A stretch of DNA of 64,000 bases from an uncultured candidate division Zixibacteria bacterium (GTDB taxonomy: Bacteria > Zixibacteria > MSB-5A5 > SM1-73). Under the pieces are notes generated by a model. It had not been told where the DNA came from, searched no databases, and saw only the letters and a list, made by a program, of their open reading frames with translations. The position numbers and the translations under genes are program-made. Position 1 is the first letter of the stretch. Each line of letters starts with the position of its first letter. This document shows, one piece after another, positions 35,139 to 42,994 of the stretch. Location of the stretch: positions 248,001-312,000 of the forward strand of contig CAIVRH010000048.1 of NCBI GenBank assembly GCA_903908285.1, written 5' to 3'.

Positions 35139-36881
35139 ATGTCTCTCATAAAATGGATTGTTGTCTCGGTTCTGTTGCTGATTTCTGTTTGTATATCACT
35201 AGTCTCATGTAGTAAGAAGGATAAACCCACAAAACCTAAAATAACAACGGAAGCATCAGCTAGTATTGGACCAGAGGGAGGAATTGTTGAAGTAAACAAT
35301 TCGTCAAGCTCTTTATATGGGGTGAAGGTTGGAATACCTGAAGGAGCACTTGAAGAAACAAAGACTATCACTATTTCAGTAGGTCCAGATGATCTTCCAG
35401 TTCCTCAAGAGATGGTAAAAGCGAGTAAATCAGTTCTTCTTGAGCCAGAGAGTCTCGTTTTCGATTCTCTTGTCACAATTACTATACCTTATCAAGATGA
35501 CGAAAGTGATGAAGAAACAGTTCGCCTTTATCGTTTTAACCAGAACACAGCATCCTGGGAAATCACAGAATTAAGAGAGGTGGATACGGTATCAAATCAA
35601 TTGATCATCCAGACTCTAACCTTCAGTCTTTATCAAGCAATTGGTCTTCAGAAGGGGAATACTTTACCGTTGCGGTCAAATTTGAATTTCGATCCTCGCG
35701 TGGATAACCTAACTCACGAAACAGGTCCCTGCTTTGGTGAGGTTAGTTTTGTGCAATGGTTTTGGGAGCATAAGAAATCGGATGGAGTGAATCTTAGAGA
35801 TTGGCACCAAAATGACCATAGTGGAATCGCAGAGATGGCACTCAAGACCACCTGTCAAGAAAACCAAAAAACCATTGGCAAAGACGACAAGTTTATTGCT
35901 AGTTCCCTGATGTTAGCTCTTTCTCAAGAGAATGCAAAACCGCAAATTCTTGTGTTTACTGTTATGGGTTCCCATGGTACAGATGTTGGTCACGCTATAT
36001 TAGTCTATAATTATGAGACCAGAACAGAAGCAGAAAAAGTTTATATAGACTTTTATGTTTACGATGAAACTGCTGGCCCGCACGTTAATCCCGATAGGAG
36101 TAAAGGATTAATGATGACCTTTGACGGGACATCATTCTATTATGGATATCCGGGACCTGAAGTAAAACCTTATTGGACAATAACAAGCAAGTTTTCTCAC
36201 GTAATGATAAAAAATCCTAAAACATTAGAATTCGTTTATGAGTATTTTAATGAACCGCCTGTAGTCACAGAAGTAAAACCCACAGGTGAAATTACCAATC
36301 GTCAGCCTACTCTTTCCGCTAAGATTCATTACTCATTCATCAGCACGTCTTTGATAAAGATGAGCTTAAACCATAATGATTGCAAGCCATTAACAATTCA
36401 AATATTAGACGATCATAATGCAATAGTCTCTTTCAAAGTCCAGTCTACTTTAGGCGATGGGGAATATCAGGTAGATGTGGAAGTAAGGAGTGGTTTTCCA
36501 AAATGTATCGGCTATGAAGATATTCCTGCAGTAAAAACCTCGTGGACATTTACGGTATCCAGTAGTTCCACTGCGGATATAGTGGGAACTTGGGATTTGG
36601 TGAGAATTGTGTCTGTGAGAGACGATGGTGAGACATACGAAGTACCCTCTGAAGAAATCCAGGAGGATCCACTCACTTACACCTTTAACTCAGACCATAC
36701 AGCTATTCAAATATATCAAGACGAGAGCTTACCATTTACCTGGAACATAAGCGGAAATAAATTGATCACTGACGATATGACCTATACGTTTACAGTGAAT
36801 TCCACCACCTTGACTTTGACATTTCAGGTCATGGAGGAAGGAAGAACATTTACTATTACTCACTATTTTTCCCGACGATAG
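35139..36881 (+). CDS. Multidomain lipoprotein: ZU5-like, cysteine-peptidase-like and lipocalin-like parts
   Basis: The start at 35139 lies six bases after ATGGAGG; the mature protein begins at the cysteine of LVSC. Residues about 35-150 resemble a ZU5-type beta domain (IGPEGGIVEVNNSSSSL, GVKVGIPEGALEET). Residues about 190-370 have the order CFGEVSFVQWF, then GHAILVY and IDFYVYDE, which could be the Cys, His and Asp of a papain-like fold; this is inference. Residues about 470-580 look like a lipocalin/DUF5004 barrel (IVGTWDLVRIV ... YTFNSDHTAIQIYQ). The gene is clearly more AT-rich than its neighbours, suggesting transfer. Confidence 0.78.
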   Translation: MSLIKWIVVSVLLLISVCISLVSCSKKDKPTKPKITTEASASIGPEGGIVEVNNSSSSLYGVKVGIPEGALEETKTITISVGPDDLPVPQEMVKASKSVLLEPESLVFDSLVTITIPYQDDESDEETVRLYRFNQNTASWEITELREVDTVSNQLIIQTLTFSLYQAIGLQKGNTLPLRSNLNFDPRVDNLTHETGPCFGEVSFVQWFWEHKKSDGVNLRDWHQNDHSGIAEMALKTTCQENQKTIGKDDKFIASSLMLALSQENAKPQILVFTVMGSHGTDVGHAILVYNYETRTEAEKVYIDFYVYDETAGPHVNPDRSKGLMMTFDGTSFYYGYPGPEVKPYWTITSKFSHVMIKNPKTLEFVYEYFNEPPVVTEVKPTGEITNRQPTLSAKIHYSFISTSLIKMSLNHNDCKPLTIQILDDHNAIVSFKVQSTLGDGEYQVDVEVRSGFPKCIGYEDIPAVKTSWTFTVSSSSTADIVGTWDLVRIVSVRDDGETYEVPSEEIQEDPLTYTFNSDHTAIQIYQDESLPFTWNISGNKLITDDMTYTFTVNSTTLTLTFQVMEEGRTFTITHYFSRR

Positions 36882-37085
36882 CATCATTTCTTTAGCAATG
36901 TTCTTATAAAATTTTTCAGTATAACTCGTAAAACAATTAAGCAAGAAGAATCTTCCAAAATGGTTTTTCAATCCTTGATGCTTCGATAATAGGATTTGCC
37001 AAAGCAAATTCACAACGGTATTTACTCTAGGTAAATCTCTATGCCCATGTATCAGCAAATTACTATTAACCCAAGGAGTTTAATT

Positions 37086-38114
37086 ATGACCAATCACTTT
37101 CATTATCAAAGACTCGTAAAAGAGCGAATGCAAGTATCCTTAATAGCATTTTGTATTAGCATTTTATTATTATGCGGAGATTTACTATTCGCTCAAAACA
37201 GATTAGGTGAAAAAAAGATAATAACCACCTTTTCTATCGTTGCCCGTGATTCAGTCACGGGTGAGCTGGGTGTTGCAGTAGCTTCTAAATTCTTTGCTGT
37301 TGGTTCGGTGGTGCCCTGGGCAAAGGCAGACATTGGCGCAGTTGCTACCCAATCCTATGCCAACACCACCTTTGGCCCGCGTGGGCTGGAATTACTAAAA
37401 GAAGGAGTAACACCGGAAAAGGCAGTCAAGATTCTCATACGAAATGATGACGACCCGCAAAGACGCCAGCTTGGAATAGTGTCCGCCGATGGTAAATCCG
37501 CCACCTACACCGGAGAGAAGTGCCTTGTCTGGGCAGGAGGTAGAAGCGGACCCAATTATGCTATCCAAGGCAACATCCTTACCGGCGAAGAAGTGGTAAC
37601 CTCAATGGAAAAAACCTTTCTGGAAACCAAAGGCACGCTAGCAGATCGGCTTTATGCCGCTCTTTTGGCCGGCGATGCCAAAGGCGGCGATTCCCGCGGC
37701 AGACAGTCCGCCGCAATGTTGGTGGTCAAAAAGAATGCCGGCTACGGCGGATACGACGACCGGGCAATAGACATCCGGGTGGATGATAATCCCGATCCAT
37801 TCAAGGAACTTGGACGTCTGCTGGTTTATGCCCAAACTAACTATGCCTGGAACGAAGCTTGGACCCTCTTTACTCAAAAGAAATATCAAGAAGCTCTGCC
37901 CCTGATGGAACACGCCGCCAGCTTATCCCCCAATAATGCAGAGGTTTTGTATGACCTCGCCTGTTTACGCCTTGGCGCAGGAAAAGTGAAAGAAGCGCTC
38001 GAGGCCATAGAAAAATCGCTCACCATCAATCCCAAATTGAAGAAGCAGGCAAGCGAAGACCCCGATCTAAGCGGATTGAAAGGAAATCCCAAATTCGAGA
38101 GTTTAGTCAAATGA
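37086..38114 (+). CDS. Exported DUF1028 (Ntn-hydrolase-like) protein with TPR tail
   Basis: I place the start at 37086 because AAGGAG lies seven bases before it; a signal peptide follows (SLIAFCISILLLCGDLLFAQ). The DUF1028 domain spans about residues 45-265: TTFSIVARDSVTGELGVAVA, SKFFAVGSVVPWAKADIGAV, ATQSYAN and YAIQGNILTG. This family has an Ntn-hydrolase-like fold with unknown substrate. Residues about 265-340 form TPR-type helices (WTLFTQKKYQEALPLMEHAA, VKEALEAIEKSL), consistent with a binding role for the C-terminus. No operon partner is evident. Confidence 0.88.
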   Translation: MTNHFHYQRLVKERMQVSLIAFCISILLLCGDLLFAQNRLGEKKIITTFSIVARDSVTGELGVAVASKFFAVGSVVPWAKADIGAVATQSYANTTFGPRGLELLKEGVTPEKAVKILIRNDDDPQRRQLGIVSADGKSATYTGEKCLVWAGGRSGPNYAIQGNILTGEEVVTSMEKTFLETKGTLADRLYAALLAGDAKGGDSRGRQSAAMLVVKKNAGYGGYDDRAIDIRVDDNPDPFKELGRLLVYAQTNYAWNEAWTLFTQKKYQEALPLMEHAASLSPNNAEVLYDLACLRLGAGKVKEALEAIEKSLTINPKLKKQASEDPDLSGLKGNPKFESLVK

Positions 38115-38509
38115 ATCAGAATGATACCTTGTGTGTCACCCTGACGATTCGACTTTGCTCACCGTCCCTGAGCGAAGTCGAAGGGAGCGAAGCGAAGGGT
38201 CTCAAAACGAAGTATCTGATTATATTCTACATCCCACCAACAGCGGAAAATCACCCTTCCGTTTAGCTCTGCTCATCTCCAAGCCATCTCATTTACCATC
38301 CATACTTTTTATGGTTATCTAACCTCGATACCGACCTTCGATTCGAGTCCTACGGATCCAAATTCGGACATCGCTACCGTTAAACGATCTTCTAAAACTT
38401 CTCCCCTATCCTACAGAAGTGATACCGCAGTGACCCACAAGTGACCATCATGTGATTGCTTCCGCTCCTTATTCCCTTACATTTTCCATTAAAAAACAAG
38501 GATGGAACA
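38115..38509. other. Intergenic region with a GAAGCGAAGG repeat element
   Basis: A palindromic element of the type CCCTGAGCGAAGTCGAAGG and GAGCGAAGCGAAGGGTCTC occupies about 38150-38205. The remainder, to the HTH gene, has no recognisable feature. The open frame at 38131 reads through the element and is not a gene. Confidence 0.55.
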
Positions 38510-39088
38510 ATGGAAGATGGTAAAAAGCATAGAAGATTTGGTGATCCCTTAGTGAATAATTATGCAGGTTCTTTAACTTTTTCACAGAAAAAGAAAAGGC
38601 GAATCCGCTTCCTCAGTTGGGCGATTGAACTATTTGGATATTCAAATGAGGAACTTCTTGAAAACAAGGCTAATCACAAAAGCGAAGAAGTGATCAACCG
38701 GGTGGTAAGGAAAGCGGTGGAGAAACTCACCCCCGAGGAGAGAGTATTCATCGAGCAGTATTACTTTGAATTCAAAAGCTATCGGGAGATAGCTGAAATT
38801 CTAAAGAAGAAAGTCTACAAGCTGGAGCGAATTCACCGGAGAGCATTGGATAAATTGCGAATCCTTTTAGCTGATTTTGTTAAAACCCGTTTCAAACTGG
38901 AAGTTCCCCAAAAGACTGATTGTGTGATATGCCGCAGTCCTTTCCATACGGAACTCGATGAACTGATCAAAAACAAAAAGAAGGAGGATACTTATATACC
39001 ATTAATCCGAACCATCAAACAAAAATACGGAATTGCCATAAAGACTCCCCAAGTGATAATCGGACATCAAAGGAAACATATGGTTTGA
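38510..39088 (+). CDS. Sigma-region-4-like HTH protein with putative zinc-binding C-terminus
   Basis: The ATG at 38510 follows AAGGATGG. The 192-residue protein has a basic N-terminus (KKHRRFGDPLVNNYAG), then a helix-turn-helix of sigma-70 region-4 style (KLTPEERVFIEQYYFEFKSY, REIAEILKKK, IHRRALDKLR) at about residues 65-115. The C-terminal part has CVICRSPFH and ends IIGHQRKHMV. The CxxC and HxxxH could bind zinc, a layout I know from phage-like small DNA-binding proteins that use the CxxC...RHxxxH pattern. It lacks sigma regions 2 and 3, so it is not a complete sigma factor. A ribbon-helix-helix gene follows after about 215 bp. Confidence 0.65.
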   Translation: MEDGKKHRRFGDPLVNNYAGSLTFSQKKKRRIRFLSWAIELFGYSNEELLENKANHKSEEVINRVVRKAVEKLTPEERVFIEQYYFEFKSYREIAEILKKKVYKLERIHRRALDKLRILLADFVKTRFKLEVPQKTDCVICRSPFHTELDELIKNKKKEDTYIPLIRTIKQKYGIAIKTPQVIIGHQRKHMV

Positions 39089-39104
39089 TCATGGTTGAAA
39101 TATT

Positions 39105-39158
39105 CAGGGACAAATCATGTGGAACTTCCCGCCATTGGCGGGAAGTTGTCCCTACACC
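39105..39158. repeat. Hairpin element with GGGACA/TGTCCC ends
   Basis: AGGGACAA...TTGTCCCT inverted ends enclose the perfect stem AACTTCCCGCC-ATT-GGCGGGAAGTT. The layout resembles the 197-bp elements near 33.4 and 34.4 kb, which also start and end with GGGACA/TGTCCC. Confidence 0.6.
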
Positions 39159-39159
39159 C

Positions 39160-39290
39160 TTGAACCTTTAAACTCTTGTATCTTTGAACCCTTTATGCCG
39201 AAGGCGGAGAATCTTGAACTTTGAACCTTAAACCTTGAACGCTTTTTTCCCTTGAAACCTTGAACCCTCGAATCCTTGAACCCTATATTA
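39160..39290. repeat. Octamer array TTGAACCY (array 4)
   Basis: TTGAACCT, TTGAACTT, TTGAACCC and TCGAATCC units recur at about eight-base spacing up to the ribosome site of the next gene, interrupted by TATGCCGAAGGCGG. Confidence 0.7.
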
Positions 39291-39303
39291 AATGGAGGTT
39301 AAA

Positions 39304-39594
39304 ATGCCTGAACCGATCAACAAACCCCGCAGAGATCATTGCGTGCACCTGTTCGTCTCCTACCAGTTGAAAAAGAGGATCATAAAACTGGCGGAGAAAT
39401 ACGACCGTACTATGGCGGATATGGTGAGGACCCTGATAAGAGTCGGCATCCCGGTGATGGAAGGTTTAACCGAAGCCGAAGATCGAATTCTGAAGGATTC
39501 GATCCAAACAGCAGCCAGAAAGTTTAAGAAAGTCCGCCAGATGAAACTTGAAGAGGAGGGATATGAGGACAACAAATTGAAAACAGAGACGTAA
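39304..39594 (+). CDS. Ribbon-helix-helix DNA-binding protein
   Basis: The start at 39304 is placed by ATGGAGGT just upstream. The 96-residue product has a beta strand VHLFVSYQLKKRIIKLAEKY, then DRTMADMVRTLIRVGIPVME, the strand-helix-helix of MetJ/Arc-type (CopG-like) repressors, followed by a charged coiled helix (AEDRILKDSIQTAARKFKKV). Such proteins bind DNA as dimers; a target may lie nearby but is not identifiable. It is flanked by two octamer arrays. Neither a toxin nor a relaxase is adjacent. Confidence 0.75.
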   Translation: MPEPINKPRRDHCVHLFVSYQLKKRIIKLAEKYDRTMADMVRTLIRVGIPVMEGLTEAEDRILKDSIQTAARKFKKVRQMKLEEEGYEDNKLKTET

Positions 39595-39619
39595 TCTAAG
39601 AGCGTTTAATGTTTAAAGT

Positions 39620-39722
39620 GAGGAAATTATTCATCCTTGAACATTAAACCTTGAACTTTGAACGCTTTTTCCTTGAATCCTCGAACCCTTGAACCCTTGT
39701 AGCATTGAACTTTGAACGTTAT
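39620..39722. repeat. Octamer array TTGAACCY (array 5)
   Basis: TTGAACAT, TTGAACTT, TCGAACCC and TTGAACCC units fill the gap between the ribbon-helix-helix gene and the riboswitch promoter. Confidence 0.7.
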
Positions 39723-39743
39723 TTTGTTTTCATCAGAAAGTCC

Positions 39744-39771
39744 TTGACAACAGAATACAATCTGATATAAT
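39744..39771 (+). promoter_or_regulatory. Consensus sigma-70 promoter of the c-di-AMP-controlled operon
   Basis: TTGACA (39744-39749) and TATAAT (39766-39771) are both perfect consensus and are 16 bases apart. The predicted start near 39778 lies directly before the riboswitch. Confidence 0.88.
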
Positions 39772-39784
39772 AGCGTTCAACATA

Positions 39785-39965
39785 AGGTAGCATCGCCTAA
39801 CCCCCCACTAATGGTGAGGGGGGCGGAGGAACCAAGCGCAAGCTTGCCCGTCTGGGCAAAGACTTGGGGCGAATTTTCGCTCCCGTAAACAACGGGAGTA
39901 AATAGGGTTAGCTCTTAACCCGAGCCCGACAGCTAACTTCGCCGGCGTGAAGAGAGGAACATAAA
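39785..39965 (+). ncRNA. c-di-AMP riboswitch (ydaO-yuaA leader)
   Basis: The stretch carries the diagnostic words of this class in order: ATCGCCTAA at the 5' side, a GC hairpin (CCCCCC ... GGGGGG), GGAGGAACCAA, TTGGGGCGAATTTTCG, an internal hairpin, AGGGTTAGCTCTTAACCC, then GAGCCCGACAGCTAACTTCG and CCGGCGT. In known examples binding of c-di-AMP switches transcription off through a following terminator, and the regulated genes are often potassium and osmolyte transporters. That fits the transporter operon downstream. Boundaries are approximate. Confidence 0.93.
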
Positions 39966-39973
39966 CCTGATAC

Positions 39974-40001
39974 GACCAAAGGGTTCCCTCTGGTCTTTTT
40001 T
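39974..40001 (+). terminator. Terminator controlled by the c-di-AMP riboswitch
   Basis: GACCAAAGGG pairs with CCCTCTGGTC (one mismatch) over a TT loop and is followed by six T. The bases AGAGAGGAAC at 39951-39960 can pair with GTTCCCTCT at 39983-39991, which would form an antiterminator exclusive with the terminator. Confidence 0.85.
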
Positions 40002-40010
40002 ATTAATTAA

Positions 40011-41597
40011 ATGAAAACTAACTCAACATCAGCACCGATCCCAACTCAGCAGGTGAAACATGAGCTGAGAAGAGACGTCACGGTATGGGGTTCATTTATG
40101 TGGGGCTATGCGGATGTGGGTGCAGACATCTATGTGGCATTGGGTCTGGTGATGGCTTATGCCCAGGGCGCTGCCAGCCTGGTTTTTGCCATCGCCGGCA
40201 GTATCTACATTATGATCGGGTTTGCTTATACCGAGCTTTCTTCTGCCTATCCGGTCGCCGGAGGCGGACCATACTTCACTTTGAGGGGTCTTGGGGATTT
40301 CTGGGGTTTTGTTGGTGGATCGGCTTTGCTTTTGGATTATACCATCGATATAGCCCTTTTTGCCGTCGGCTCGGCGGGTTACATAAACTTTTTCATGCCC
40401 TATGTCATCGGTCGGACACCGGAGAGTTTTGTCATTAGTATAGGTCCGCTGCATGGCATCAATCCGATTTGGTGCCTGGAAAGCCTCATCATTATAGGAA
40501 TTCTGATCATGGTAAACATAAGGGGCATCAAGGAATCCTCCGTCTTGAATTCCTTTTTGGGCGCGGTCGATCTGATGGCCGAAAGCAGCGTGATTATTTT
40601 TGGATTTCTGTTTGCCTGGAAGCCGGAGATGTTGGCCAGCCAATGGAAAACCCAGTTTCCGTCGATGCATAACTTCATGTATGGCTCGTCATTGGCCATT
40701 ATCTCATTCGTCGGGTTGGAATCCATCTCGCAGGCAGCCCAGGAAACTAAAAGACCTGCCAGTATAATACCGCGTACTTCACTGACCTTGATATTTACCG
40801 TTTTCATCTTTGCCGTCTCCTTTTCGACTTTGGGATTAGGTGTTTTACCCTGGCAAAACTTCGCCGCTCGGATGGGGGATCCGGTTGCTATGTTGGCGCA
40901 CACCATTCCTTATATCGGATTGATAGCGGGTCCTTTGGCTGCAATCCTGGGCGCCACGATTCTATTCATTTCCTCCAACAGCGGGGTGATGAGTGCTTCG
41001 CGGTTGACTTTTTCCTTGAGCCAGTTTGGAATTATCAGCCCTTGGTTCCACGCGGTCCACCCGAAGTATCATACCCCGGTTCGTACCATTGTCATTTTCT
41101 CCATGATCGGCGTGATTCAGACCATCCTGTCGTTTCTTACACCTTCGGCCATGGATACCCTGGGTAACATGTACGCCTTCGGTGCCTCCCTGGGGTACAT
41201 TCTGGTTTTCATCGCCTTGATCAAATTGAGATTTTCCGATCCCTATACCCCCCGTCCCTACAAGGTGCCTCTCAACGTAAACATCAAGTACAAGGGAAGA
41301 AAAACCAGTTTTCCGATTCTGGGGGTAATAGGAATGTTGGGAGTAGGTACGATTCTGTTTGAAGTAGTCTTGACTCATACTATCGGAAGAATCGCCGGTC
41401 CCTCCTGGATCATTCTGTGTTTCATGTACTATGTCTGGTACAGAAAGAGGGATGGTTATCCGGTATTCGGAAGCATAAAACACGACTGGGAAGCCGAGCA
41501 GATCGAAGTGTTGACCTCGGCGGAGGAATACGATCTTTTGGAGCAATACAAGTTGGCTCTGGCAGAAAGAGACAAGAAAAGGAAAGAGATAAAATGA
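40011..41597 (+). CDS. APC-superfamily permease under c-di-AMP control
   Basis: The 528-residue membrane protein has about twelve helices and a hydrophilic C-terminus. The first helix shows the APC fold glycine region (WGSFMWGYADVGADIYVALG), and the pattern YPVAGGGPYFTLRGLGDFWG with FVGLESISQAAQETKRPA is typical of amino-acid/polyamine/organocation carriers. The substrate cannot be read from sequence. The riboswitch and the two RCK proteins downstream suggest potassium or an osmolyte, as for KimA-type APC potassium importers. The start lies only ten bases after the terminator T-run and has no ribosome site; the family starts are often a little further in, so the true start may differ. Confidence 0.9.
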   Translation: MKTNSTSAPIPTQQVKHELRRDVTVWGSFMWGYADVGADIYVALGLVMAYAQGAASLVFAIAGSIYIMIGFAYTELSSAYPVAGGGPYFTLRGLGDFWGFVGGSALLLDYTIDIALFAVGSAGYINFFMPYVIGRTPESFVISIGPLHGINPIWCLESLIIIGILIMVNIRGIKESSVLNSFLGAVDLMAESSVIIFGFLFAWKPEMLASQWKTQFPSMHNFMYGSSLAIISFVGLESISQAAQETKRPASIIPRTSLTLIFTVFIFAVSFSTLGLGVLPWQNFAARMGDPVAMLAHTIPYIGLIAGPLAAILGATILFISSNSGVMSASRLTFSLSQFGIISPWFHAVHPKYHTPVRTIVIFSMIGVIQTILSFLTPSAMDTLGNMYAFGASLGYILVFIALIKLRFSDPYTPRPYKVPLNVNIKYKGRKTSFPILGVIGMLGVGTILFEVVLTHTIGRIAGPSWIILCFMYYVWYRKRDGYPVFGSIKHDWEAEQIEVLTSAEEYDLLEQYKLALAERDKKRKEIK

Positions 41598-41836
41598 GAA
41601 AAGTAAAGTACCAGCCGCCCGGTGCCGATTACAAAATTTCCATCAAGGACTATTACCAGATTCTGTCCAGTGCTTTGTTCCTGATCATAGGTACAACGAT
41701 TTTGGTTCGTTCGCTCCAAAACAGCATCGTGGTGATGGCGCTGTTGATGGGTGGTGGATTTCTGGCACTCGGTGCCTATCGGCTAAGGTTTGTGGTAAAA
41801 TATTTCAGGGAGAGACGAAAATGCAGCCCCAGGTAA
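41594..41836 (+). CDS. Small two-helix membrane protein of the transporter operon
   Basis: The ATG at 41594 overlaps the stop of the permease gene (ATGA), so translation is probably coupled. The 80-residue protein has a basic start (MRKVKYQPPGADYKISIKDY), two hydrophobic segments (ILSSALFLIIGTTILVRSL and VVMALLMGGGFLALGAYRL) and a basic end. I know no family. Its position between permease and stress protein suggests a small accessory subunit. The 16-base overlap with the next gene also supports coupling. Confidence 0.75.
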   Translation: MRKVKYQPPGADYKISIKDYYQILSSALFLIIGTTILVRSLQNSIVVMALLMGGGFLALGAYRLRFVVKYFRERRKCSPR

Positions 41837-42378
41837 CCCTTCTCGGAGCGATTATTGCTATCGTGTTTGCCACGTCGATTGGGGGATTGTTATGGTGGAT
41901 GCTCCATCCTCCCGCACAAATTCAGCCGGCAGTAGCCAAAGCCAGGCATGCGGTAGGAGCTTTCAAGCGCATCCTGGTGCCAACCTTAGGTGTGGCTTAT
42001 TCGGAGAAAGCCATAGAACTGGCTTGTCGTTTGGGCACCGAGCAAAAAGCCGAGATAGTATTGACCTATGTCCTGGAAATCCCCAGAACCCTGCCTTTGG
42101 ATGCATCCATACCGGAAGGGGAAGCTCAGGGAAATGAAGCTTTGGAAAGAGGAAAAGCCGTTGTGGAATTACATGATTTGATCCCCATCCTTCGCCTGGA
42201 GAGAGCCAGGGAGGCAGGAGAGGGAATCGTCAAAGTGGCTAAAGAAAATGAAGTGGATGTTATCGTTCTGGGGATACGCCCCTCCTGGCACGGAGGCCAG
42301 AATATCTGGGGTCAGACCACGGATATTCTTTTGAAGAAAGCCCCTTGCGAGGTGATAATTGACAAACTACCCGGATGA
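41821..42378 (+). CDS. Membrane-anchored universal stress protein (UspA domain)
   Basis: The 185-residue protein starts with a transmembrane segment (LLGAIIAIVFATSIGGLLWW), then a short linker and one UspA domain: FKRILVPTLGVAYSEKAIEL, IVLTYVLEIPRTLPL, EVDVIVLGIRP and the ending APCEVIIDKLP. The ATP-type signature G-x2-G-x9-G-(S/T) is only partly visible (GIRPSWHGGQNIWGQTTD), so nucleotide binding is uncertain. GGGAGAGACG precedes the start. Usp domains are frequently coupled to transporters. Here the domain would sit on the cytoplasmic face beside the permease. Confidence 0.88.
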   Translation: MQPQVTLLGAIIAIVFATSIGGLLWWMLHPPAQIQPAVAKARHAVGAFKRILVPTLGVAYSEKAIELACRLGTEQKAEIVLTYVLEIPRTLPLDASIPEGEAQGNEALERGKAVVELHDLIPILRLERAREAGEGIVKVAKENEVDVIVLGIRPSWHGGQNIWGQTTDILLKKAPCEVIIDKLPG

Positions 42379-42449
42379 ACCCACCTTGCTTGAAACGATA
42401 GAATGTAGGAAAATCTTCTTATCTGTTGTTAAATTTTAGGAGAATATTT

Positions 42450-42869
42450 ATGTCATCAGGTTCCATCGGAAAAGTTGTTATACTAGGTTGCAGCAAAGTA
42501 GGGGCTATGCTCGCCACCTGGTTGTCTCAGGAGGGGAGCGATGTGGTGGTGATTGATTCACAGGACAGTTCCTTTGCCCGTTTACCCAAGGGAGGTCAGA
42601 TCAAAAGAATTATCGGTATTGGTCTGGAATATGACACGTTGAAGCGGGCGGGATTAGAAAGTGCCGACGTATTCCTGGCCCTGACCAATAGCGATAACAT
42701 CAATATCGCTGCGGCCGAATTGGCCCAGCATAAATTCAAAGTGCCCAAAGTCGCGTGTCGGGTTTACGGTCCCCAAAGGGCCAAGGCATTCGAGGAATTG
42801 GGATTGAACATCATCTGTCCCACCGTCATGGTGGCAGAGAAATTCCAGGAATTTTTGAAGACAAAATAG
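42450..42869 (+). CDS. RCK-N (TrkA-N) NAD-binding regulator, single domain
   Basis: The start at 42450 follows TTAGGAGAA. The 139-residue protein is one Rossmann domain of the RCK type found in potassium transport regulators: VVILGCSKVGAMLATWLSQE, an acidic end of strand two (VVVIDSQDS), IIGIGLEYDTLKRAGLESAD and FLALTNSDNINIAA. It lacks the second (RCK-C) domain present in the next gene. Together the two could act as a split gating ring. The intergenic gap of 71 bp from the Usp gene carries no terminator that I can see. Confidence 0.87.
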   Translation: MSSGSIGKVVILGCSKVGAMLATWLSQEGSDVVVIDSQDSSFARLPKGGQIKRIIGIGLEYDTLKRAGLESADVFLALTNSDNINIAAAELAQHKFKVPKVACRVYGPQRAKAFEELGLNIICPTVMVAEKFQEFLKTK

Positions 42870-42994
42870 TACAGGTCATAAGCGATTGGTTTACGATGAC
42901 CGGGACAAAGAACTTCGCGCGGAGTCTGTGAAACGATACACGAATTTCTTAACCGGATGGACCAAATTGGAATGAAAAACGAATGAGGTAATTT

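Noticed and set aside
38510-39088. A complete sigma factor
   Set aside because: Only a region-4-like HTH is present; regions 2 and 3 are absent.
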